From contig OX638345.1 in the NCBI GenBank assembly GCA_951813535.1, forward strand, positions 3,340,608-3,404,607: a DNA stretch of 64,000 bases. Direction: 5' to 3'. The stretch comes from an uncultured Dehalococcoidia bacterium (lineage in GTDB: Bacteria > Chloroflexota > Dehalococcoidia > Lucifugimonadales > UBA3495). Shown piece by piece: positions 56,481 to 64,000 of this stretch. How positions within the stretch are numbered: position 1 is the stretch's first letter; every line of letters begins with the position of its first letter. The position numbers and the translations under genes were made by a program. Under the pieces are notes generated by a model. That model did not search any database. It was not told where the DNA came from and saw nothing but the letters and a program-made list of their open reading frames with translations.

Positions 56481-59046
56481 TAACCATAAAAGCGAATGGT
56501 TCCCGCCGCCCATGGATATTGACTACGCCTTCGGGTTGAGTATTGATTCTGCGTTTGAGCTATTTCCGCAGAGCGCGCTGCATGGTCCGTTTTTGCCTTT
56601 GCTGAGATGGCATCCCGAGGTTGGCATTCAGCTGTTGCTCAACCTTATTAACCATGCGGCCGAATGGTACGGCGAAAGGAGAGCCGCCCCAGACCACCTA
56701 GAATCTGCCTTCCGTCTCACCCTCTCGGTGCCAGGGCACGGCGAGGTCGTACAGTGGGCGAATGATCGGCTATGGATGGCTTACCGGGGTACGTCGGTCC
56801 TCCCAAACGTAGTCCACTGTGCGTTGATGGCCTTGGAGACGTGGTTGCTCGAATTGTGCGAGAACGGCACCCCCATCGAATCTTGGCTAACGAAGTTAAT
56901 CGTGGATAGCAACAGTGTGATGACCACCGCGGTGGTCGCCAGCGTATGCAATGCTTACCCTACGTCCGGTGGTACAACAGCCCTTGCCTTGCTGACTGCT
57001 CGGGAGATTTTCCCGATGGATCTCCGGAGGATGGTCAAGGAACGAGATGCGGCCATCCTATCCGCCCTTCCCAGTTTTGATCCAATGCACAAACTTTATG
57101 GCAACGAACGTGAGCAATCAAACGCGTTGGAACACCGAAAGCACACCGTCGAAACTCTAGCTTGCAGATTGCAATTCGCAGACAAGCGTCAAGAAGTGTA
57201 TGAAATTCTAGACAGCCACTATACGGGAATGCCAAATGCGGATGAGAGATCCGAAGATGATCGGCATCTCCTATTAGCGTTGCACCGAATGGATACTCGG
57301 AGGTGGGAACTCGGTGAGGAGATTCCTGTTTCAGTTCAGTCATCGCCACCAAGCGAAACTGACGAATGGGTGGGGTACAGCATCCGAATCAAAGATATGG
57401 ATGAGGACCTACAGAACTACTTGGACGATGGTGCTCAAGAGCAGGAGCAAGTCCGCATCTCCCTGCAGCTGCTTGGTTGGGCGCGCGCAGAGTGGGAACG
57501 GCGTCACGAGGACAGCGATGGTGCTGAGTGGCGGACTTTTTTCGCGCAAGCCAAATATCTTCAACGGCGCCACCAGCCAGCTACTATTTTTGACGACGAT
57601 GCTGTGGGGTACATGGCCGCCCTCTGCATACGAGATCACTGGGATGAAATGGCGAAGGACGATCGTCAGTGGTGTTTGGACACCGCCATTTTGCAACTTG
57701 AACGAGAGAACGACAGCAGCGATCCCATGGTCCGAATGTCGGTTCACGCTGGCAAAGCCGATCGCCCTGCAGCCTATGTTCTACCCAAGATTCTCGCATC
57801 TGAACCCGACAATCCCGACGCTCTCGCCGCAGTAGCGACGGCTCTGACGCACACTTCAGAACAGGTAGTGCTTTGGTGCGCCGACGGCGTGGGGAATTAC
57901 CTGGCATCGGATCATCGAGGTTTATTGTTCCGCTGCGCCGGCGCCCTTACCATGCGAGCACGCCTTCTCATTGAGCATGAGCTTCGAGAACGAACCGCAT
58001 TTCTTGAACGGCAAAAGCGCGCAGGCCAAGCTAGAGGTCGCTTAAATCACCGGATTGGCAAACTAATCGCAGGAGTCAAACGGCTGTTTGGAGACAGGAA
58101 CACCGAAGTCCCGCGGACATTTTCAGCCACGGTCAGAGAGGCCTTCCTAAACCTTACGATAGATCCTCAAGTGGAGATCGCTTCACTGGACCTCGGGACT
58201 GGGCCGGCCAGGTCCATAGTAATCTCGGTCTCATCAATTTTGGCCAGTGTATCCGATTCGACTCTTGCCAGAGATTTCCATTTGAGCATGTCTCAAGCGG
58301 TAGTCGAATCCAAGACGTCGCGACGTCAGGACCGGAATGTGGACTGGCACTTCGAAACGAATCCGGCAATGGTGAAACGGGTTTGCGAGTTCATCCTGAC
58401 GCTGCCCCGTGCTGAGGCATTGATTTGCTGCCAGCCTTTTCTCGAGGCTGTGGCATCGCATCCTGCCGACGTTGAGGATTTCGCCACATACCTGATTGCG
58501 CAGGAAGACTTGGCGAATGATGACCAGTCCTGCTTCTGGGATATCTGGAAGGCGCTAGGCGACCGGATTATTGATGCAACATGGTCATCCTCGATCGCCG
58601 ATAGGCATTCCAAGGGTATGTCGTTGACCGATAAAATCCTGTTCGGCATCCCATGGGAAGAAGGAGTACGTCATTGGAACCGGCTGGAGGGTCATGCGGG
58701 GGATGTCGATGAGCTAATAGCTCGACTCCCGGCTGCACCACCAATCCTGATGGCATACACCCGATACCTAGATGGAATTGGAAGAAGGTCATTACCTGGT
58801 GGATTTACGAACGTGGCGCATATCCTTCGTGAGGGTGTGCCAGAAGATTTGCTCAGCAACGGGAATACCGTGTTTTACTTGGAGTCTGGGCTCGGGCGAC
58901 ACGTGCACGGTGAACCGTCACGCCTCAAATCCGATCCGTCGTTGCGTCGCGACGTCCTGTACATATTGGACCGGCTCGTTGAAGCCGGCTCTTCCGCTGC
59001 CTTCACTATGCGTGATGACTTCGTTACGCCCGCGCTCTCGTCCTGA
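56481..59046 (+). pseudogene. 5'-truncated C-terminal part of a giant defence-type (STAND/Avs-like?) protein
   Basis: About 855 native codons remain, starting NHKSEWFPPPMDIDYAFGLS; ATG 56512 could start a product. Upstream sequence was replaced by IS1380 fragment D. FELFPQSALHGPFLPLLRWH and PEVGIQLLLNLINHAAEWYG resemble the C-terminal regions of very large bacterial ATP-binding proteins of defence islands. The rest is helical-repeat-like with no catalytic motif (LTALALLTAREIFPMDLRRM-like helices). Base composition is less GC-rich than its neighbours, suggesting transfer. It converges with the integrase remnant and Avs-like gene. The family call is an inference; no ATPase motif remains. Confidence 0.55.
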
Positions 59047-59440
59047 AAACACCAACCGAAGTCGCTGAATCTTCTCGACACCAAGAATAAAGGTACTGCA
59101 GCGCCGACCCGTCACTCTCGCCGCGGGTGTAGCGGCCGACCATGCCGCCGCCCTGCTCCCAGCGGCCCTGGCGTTCGATCTCGTGGGTGGGGGCGCCGTT
59201 CTGGGCCATGCGCCGGGCCATGCCGACCCGCCCACTGTGACCGCTGAAGAACTCCCAATCCACCAGCCCCGCGGCCTTGGCGATGGCCTTGACCCTGCGG
59301 GCGATCTGGGACTCCGACAGCCTGAACACCTTCACCTCGCCAACGACGCCGGCCGGATGGCGGAAAGCGCGGCTATGGCGACGGTCAGCGTCTTGGGCCT
59401 CGGCGTCGGTCTTGGAGCGACGTCGTTTCTCATCATGTGA
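59024..59440 (-). pseudogene. Tyrosine recombinase (phage integrase) remnant
   Basis: The frame immediately after the Avs-like stop reads EKRRRSKTDAEAQDADRRHS, then VKVFRLSESQIARRVKAIAK and FFSGHSGRVGMARRMAQNGA, then GRWEQGGGMVGRYTRGESDG. HSGR supplies the second catalytic Arg box and GRY the nucleophile Tyr. The first Arg region and most of the N-terminal domain are missing, and an internal deletion is likely between RRSKTD and LSESQ. A remnant of the element that brought in the locus. Confidence 0.7.
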
Positions 59441-62400
59441 TCATGGTTCCCTCGGATTATGAACGAAATGATCGTTGGTTACCCCGATTGCTGTACCGTC
59501 CCGGTACACGTACGCACCCTGGAACTTGAGCCAGCCGTAGGGTTGCCCAGTGGTACCGATCGTCTGTTTTTCTCCGATGATGGCCCAACAGAGCTCAAGC
59601 TTGTGTTCAATGAGGTAACGATCCAGAATGTCCGAACGCAATAGCAATGCGCTGGGCCCCGGCTCGTGAGCCGAGGGATCTAACACCGCTATCTTCGTGC
59701 GTTCGTCCACATAGTCGGCGGCAATGCCAGTCCAACTCAGGGTGCAGTCCCGGATGATCGAGTAACTCGGCAGGTAATAGGATGGGCCGACATCCTCATC
59801 TGTCGAACAGTCGTACCCATTGGCAGTCGTTGAACAGGAGGCAGCGACTCGGTACGCAGAGGCTGGATCGGATCCGATTGGAAAACACCACTCAATTGCG
59901 CCGAGTGGCTGACCGTCGGTGGCTCGCTGAAAACCCGGGCTCCAGCCATATTCCCCGAAAAATATGCCGTCGGCATCGTCAAAGTCGCCGCTGCCCATCT
60001 GCCCTTCCCCTTCCCAATACTGCCCGGACAGCACCCACTCGGTGAATTGGTCAGAAGATCCCTCTTGGACCAGGAAAGCCACAGTCCGGTACCATATCTC
60101 CCGCCGTTCACCGTCGTTCTCCCGGACGTCCGGTGAAAGTGGTTGCCGCCGTGCCTGAAAGCAGTAGGCGTTGATCCACATGATTTCTTGGTCTGATGGA
60201 TCGGTGACAACCAATCCACGTTCCAGGTTGGGGAGATCGTCATCGTTTGCAACCCAATGCCCGATTGGCGCATCCAACTGCCAGTTGTCAAATTCCATAG
60301 GAGCCCACCAACACGGTCGGTACGCCTCACGCCACCCCTCCTTCCCGGGATTGGGGAACAAGACGGTGGACGGGTCGATATCGCGGCGGCCTAATTGACC
60401 AGGGCCTGTGTAGACGGTTTCTCCCCACCGGGGGTGGTATTGATGGCGGTCGGCGATAAAGGCGAGAATCTCGTGGTAAGCGATCCACTGGTATTTTTTG
60501 CCGATCCTTTCGGCTTTGCGCGACTCCCGCCCAGTCCGGTCCCGCAGGCGCAGCATCCGGTCGAAATCCCCAAATCGCTCGCCCGTCCATCCCAACGAGG
60601 CCACTCGGGCAAGGATATAACGCTGGATGATGCTCAACTCAAGACCCGGACGCTTTTCCTCGAGCGATTCCCACTCACATAGGTGCTCGCTCGACATCGA
60701 CGCCACGAAACGACAGTAGGCGTCGTCCAACTCGCTGTTGTCAGGCGGACCGACCGTCACGGCACCATCGTCGAGTCCAAACAGCGTGTCAAAGGAAATC
60801 TGGAAGTTGGGCATGCTCGGTGTCATTTCGGCGTATTCTTCCCATGCAATCCGTTCCATATGATTGAACCGCGTGATCAGGTTTTGCTTCCGCTCCAAGG
60901 GAGGTATCCACGCATCATCCACCAGAGTTAATGATAGCCAGTCGTCGGACACCTCGGCGAAATTCGTTCCGATCACATAACGGGCAAAGTCCCAACCTGT
61001 CACGGAGAATTTAATGCTCAGCCATTCGTTGTCATTTCGTTCTTCATCACTGTCCGCCCCGAACATCCACCGTTCCAACTCTTGAACGGCGTCCTCATCG
61101 GGAATCCCCGGCCAGGTGCTCGTGTAGGGCGGCCGGATAAGCTCTAAGTTCAGATCGGCTTCCAACTCCGGACGGAGATAAACCGCGCGCTCTATCACGC
61201 CACGAGCATAGTCGCGTAGGAGGATGTGCGCAGGTGGTGTTCCATCGGCGAAAACCAAGCTGTATGTCCGCCGCGCCAGTCTCTCGACTCCGACCGCATC
61301 ATTGCTCCTCATCACGACCCCATACGCCACCGCGTATATGCGCTCGGCGGCGTACGCGTCATCAATATCTGCGAAACGTTCCACCAATCGCTGCATGAAT
61401 TCGACCCTGCCCGTCAGCAGCGCCACCAGGGCCTTGGTGGCGCGGTCGCGCAGGAAACGATTCGATGTGGTCAGCATCCAAGCCAGGCAAATCGCGGCGA
61501 GATCCACCACGTCAGTTTCTACAGAGGTGTCCGGGACGATCCCGGAGGCCCAATCTATGAGCCGGCGCGCCGGGCCTTCAGTGCTCCATGTGCCGTCCAG
61601 GTAGGTGCTCCACCACGCGTCCCGAACGGGCATCGTGTCCCGGCGCAATCTCAGGTCCAGGTACAGAGCATTATAGGGGTGTCCCGGAATCGTCGAAACT
61701 ATCAGTAGCGAATCGCGAAGATCGATAAAGCTATTGCCCCGGGCGGCAACCTCCTGGAGAACTTCCTTCGTATCATAGGTGAATGCGTCCAGCCGGCGCC
61801 AGACAATACTTTCCAGGATCGCGTCGCCAACTCCCCAAACGTTCCAGTACTTGGGAGCGATCCGCACCAACTCTCTACCGGTTTGCTCGGGGGCCTGGAT
61901 GCACAATGCCTCCAGGACTCCAGTTGGAACGCCGCGTCCTCTTCCAAACAATAGCGACCAGTCGCTGACGTCGCTCGCGGCTCCAGTCCTGCGTCGAGGC
62001 ATGACACGCTGGACAAGACCGGTGGCTTCCCGGGACAGAGAACGCAACCAACGCGAAATCAGCGGACGCGCGCTGTCTCTCACATACTCTTGGAGCAGTG
62101 CTCCCGCCACGACGTGGTCTGCCAAGCGTTCGTACGCGAGGAACACCACTTCTTTCTGGTTCGAATCGACACTCCAACCCCGGTCCACTACCAGGACACC
62201 CGAGGTGACAAGCCCATGATAGAGAGAATTCCCGAACGGCCTCCCGGGAAGAAACTGGTTCGCCACCTGCTCGGCTCGACCCCGAGCCAACCAACCATCG
62301 CCGACTTTGGCGAGCTCTTCGGTAAAGGCGCTAACAGCCAGTTTGACCAGATTATCCGCCGGGTTATAGTTGAGGCTCCTCGCCAATTCACCGTTGATGA

Positions 62401-64000
62401 CGCTCCAATAGAGATCGAAGGCGGCCGTGATCCCTTGTAGACCTCTCGGCACCCGTGTAGCCCCGCTGCGGCTCAGCGCTTCGCAAACGGTTTTCAAATA
62501 GAGCGGGTTGCCATACTCGGAATGCAGAAGCGGTGTTGAGGGGAACTCGAGGCCATAGTAGCCGAAGAACGTCTGCACGGCCTCGTATTCGTGGCCTGCG
62601 AAACCGGCGTGGGTCAAGGAGGCCGCACGGTCCCGGAGTTCCTGCGGAATGATGTCATCTTGGTAGGTAGTGCGCACGGACATCACTATCCCGATCCAGG
62701 GAGATGACTCGAGACGAGCCAGGAACGGGGACAGATGGCTCGGCCAGATATCCAAGCCACGGCCCTCATTTAGCGCATCGATTATCACGAGGGCCAGGGA
62801 GTTTGACACCTGTGCAGCGGCTTCCAGCGCACCAACGAACTCATCGAACTCCGAAGCGTGCATACCAAGGTGCTGTCGTGCCTGGTTCCAGGGTTCGGAC
62901 ACATCGGTGAACCGCTGCCCCATCAGCAGGACGGTAGGAGCCCCGGCATCGAGACGCCGGCGGGCAAAATCGCACAGCAGGTGTGTCTTCCCCGTTCCCG
63001 GCGCGCCCGTCAGTACCAGAGCTTGGCGGTTGATGAACTTCTCAGCGCTCTCCAATTGCGAGGACACACGAACGATCTCCCGCCCGAACCTGGCGATATC
63101 CCGCGCGACCTGCACATGAGGATTGACCAGGTAACGAACGTTCTCGCCGGTAGGATCCTGTTGCGCCGCATATTCCTCGCCCAGTTCTGCTACCTCCCTG
63201 TGCGATTCCTCCACCAGTGGTTGGATCTCCGCAATCCGATCCACGATCCTGCCCAGGAGGACGTCGCCTGCCGGTCCAATTTCCAGGTTGGCGAACTCGT
63301 CCAGGACGCGATTGCCCGCCGCAACCAGTTCACCAAGGTCATACTCTGGGGTTCCGCGCATTTCAGCATAGGCGGGATATCGCAACATTCGCAGTGAGTC
63401 TCGTATATCGACCGCGTAGGACCGGAGGCCATCGACGGCGGAATCGGTGCGGGCGAAGAGGTCGAGGCGCTTTGCGATGTCCAATTCGACGTGGACCTCC
63501 GGCGTGTAACGCGGGCCCGCAACGCGACGGGCTTCTTCCCACCGGTCAGAAAACCAAGACTGATCGAAACCCTGTTGCCCGAACCAATAGTAGAGGCGGC
63601 CTATGTGCTGTCGCCGGGAGAGACGGTCCAGTAACTCAGAGGAACCCCACCACACGAACTCAACCTGCATACCACGGTTTTGCGCCCAGCCTTCCCACTT
63701 TCGTACATGCCGGTCCCAAGTCTCCATAGCATACTGTTGGCCTTGGATACGCGGGTCAGACCGGTCCCTCGGGATGCACACGAGATAGCGCACCAGGTTG
63801 GGATGCTTTTCCAGCGCGGTCCTGACGGATCGGTCGAGCTGGGTCCATTGAGGCCCGCCGAGCGAGTCTACAAAATACTTCGCCTGCCAACCCCACTCGT
63901 TCCCGTCCGGAAAGGTGCAGTAGCACTCAACGCCGGCGTCAGGATCGCCCGTGCGGTTGAACTTGGCATCGACCGGGGTCTCTGTCCTTGCAAGCTGGGC
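59441..64000 (-). CDS. Avs-like STAND NTPase with N-terminal nuclease-like segment, 5' end outside window
   Basis: 1,519 codons are visible and the frame is still open at the right edge. The first visible part (AGVECYCTFPDGNEWGWQAK) has the D/E...QxK look of a PD-(D/E)XK nuclease, followed by RYLVCIPRDRSDPR. A helical linker leads to the P-loop ALVLTGAPGTGKTHLLCDFA and Walker B LALVIIDALNEGRG, with IGIVMSVRTTYQD as sensor; this set is typical of STAND/NACHT-like Avs proteins. About 1,000 C-terminal residues without known motifs would be the sensor. Avs proteins recognise conserved phage proteins and then activate nuclease effectors. No signal or membrane segment. ATG 63793 is internal to homology, so the true start lies further right. 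Confidence 0.78.
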   Translation of the reverse strand, partial: AQLARTETPVDAKFNRTGDPDAGVECYCTFPDGNEWGWQAKYFVDSLGGPQWTQLDRSVRTALEKHPNLVRYLVCIPRDRSDPRIQGQQYAMETWDRHVRKWEGWAQNRGMQVEFVWWGSSELLDRLSRRQHIGRLYYWFGQQGFDQSWFSDRWEEARRVAGPRYTPEVHVELDIAKRLDLFARTDSAVDGLRSYAVDIRDSLRMLRYPAYAEMRGTPEYDLGELVAAGNRVLDEFANLEIGPAGDVLLGRIVDRIAEIQPLVEESHREVAELGEEYAAQQDPTGENVRYLVNPHVQVARDIARFGREIVRVSSQLESAEKFINRQALVLTGAPGTGKTHLLCDFARRRLDAGAPTVLLMGQRFTDVSEPWNQARQHLGMHASEFDEFVGALEAAAQVSNSLALVIIDALNEGRGLDIWPSHLSPFLARLESSPWIGIVMSVRTTYQDDIIPQELRDRAASLTHAGFAGHEYEAVQTFFGYYGLEFPSTPLLHSEYGNPLYLKTVCEALSRSGATRVPRGLQGITAAFDLYWSVINGELARSLNYNPADNLVKLAVSAFTEELAKVGDGWLARGRAEQVANQFLPGRPFGNSLYHGLVTSGVLVVDRGWSVDSNQKEVVFLAYERLADHVVAGALLQEYVRDSARPLISRWLRSLSREATGLVQRVMPRRRTGAASDVSDWSLLFGRGRGVPTGVLEALCIQAPEQTGRELVRIAPKYWNVWGVGDAILESIVWRRLDAFTYDTKEVLQEVAARGNSFIDLRDSLLIVSTIPGHPYNALYLDLRLRRDTMPVRDAWWSTYLDGTWSTEGPARRLIDWASGIVPDTSVETDVVDLAAICLAWMLTTSNRFLRDRATKALVALLTGRVEFMQRLVERFADIDDAYAAERIYAVAYGVVMRSNDAVGVERLARRTYSLVFADGTPPAHILLRDYARGVIERAVYLRPELEADLNLELIRPPYTSTWPGIPDEDAVQELERWMFGADSDEERNDNEWLSIKFSVTGWDFARYVIGTNFAEVSDDWLSLTLVDDAWIPPLERKQNLITRFNHMERIAWEEYAEMTPSMPNFQISFDTLFGLDDGAVTVGPPDNSELDDAYCRFVASMSSEHLCEWESLEEKRPGLELSIIQRYILARVASLGWTGERFGDFDRMLRLRDRTGRESRKAERIGKKYQWIAYHEILAFIADRHQYHPRWGETVYTGPGQLGRRDIDPSTVLFPNPGKEGWREAYRPCWWAPMEFDNWQLDAPIGHWVANDDDLPNLERGLVVTDPSDQEIMWINAYCFQARRQPLSPDVRENDGERREIWYRTVAFLVQEGSSDQFTEWVLSGQYWEGEGQMGSGDFDDADGIFFGEYGWSPGFQRATDGQPLGAIEWCFPIGSDPASAYRVAASCSTTANGYDCSTDEDVGPSYYLPSYSIIRDCTLSWTGIAADYVDERTKIAVLDPSAHEPGPSALLLRSDILDRYLIEHKLELCWAIIGEKQTIGTTGQPYGWLKFQGAYVYRDGTAIGVTNDHFVHNPREP

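Overview
The window is a GC-rich, IS-loaded stretch of a bacterial chromosome. Several signs point, by inference only, to an uncultivated Chloroflexota lineage (Dehalococcoidia/SAR202-like): a deazaflavin (F420)-type nitroreductase, an HpcH/HpaI aldolase, a thiolase-like gene coupled to a zinc-ribbon OB-fold partner, a kinase fused to a response regulator, a GLUG-repeat lipoprotein and a large FN3/Calx-beta surface protein. There is no rRNA gene or other decisive marker, so the assignment is tentative.

Layout. 1-8.2 kb is ordinary chromosome: partial nitroreductase, GLUG lipoprotein, ThDP-dependent enzyme, flavin-dependent halogenase-like enzyme, an unknown protein, an HpcH/HpaI aldolase and tRNA-Thr(CGT) with its own promoter and terminator. 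8.2-10.3 kb is a gene-poor stretch, an IS5-type element and a 5 x 39 bp tandem repeat. 10.4-20.6 kb is an accessory island: AlpA-like regulator, ParB-like protein, two DUF2283 paralogues, an orphan beta-class DNA methyltransferase, a protein with an internally duplicated PD-(D/E)XK-like domain, DUF1643, a Cas4/RecB-like four-cysteine nuclease and a decayed second copy of that nuclease. An IS4-type element sits at its right side. 21-24 kb holds an IS630 remnant and groES-groEL. 24-28.9 kb is a mixture of small unknown genes, a MITE, a resolvase fragment, a transglutaminase-like gene and transposase debris.

29.1-30.9 kb carries an Abi_2/HEPN abortive-infection gene behind a promoter and a strong hairpin. 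31.1-33.3 kb is IS1380 inserted in IS1380. 33.4-36.8 kb carries a DUF1971-globin fusion, a small-ORF/retropepsin pair and the thiolase-like/OB-fold pair. 37-45.4 kb contains a palindromic element, IS4 copy 2, the 1,122-residue surface protein and the hybrid sensor kinase. 46.4-49.2 kb is a secreted protein disrupted by IS1380. 50.4-53.4 kb has a second small-ORF/retropepsin pair, a palindrome, an HExxH protein with a NYN-domain protein, and an unknown gene. 53.6-56.5 kb is IS21 abutting an IS1380 fragment. 56.5-64 kb is a defence-like locus: a 5'-truncated giant protein, a decayed tyrosine integrase and a very large Avs-like STAND ATPase with an N-terminal nuclease-like segment running off the right edge.

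The best candidates for something new are the two coupled small-ORF/retropepsin units, the duplicated-domain nuclease in the 10-20 kb island, the promoter-hairpin-Abi arrangement, the HExxH/NYN operon whose NYN gene has an apparent double frameshift, and the Avs-like locus at the right end.
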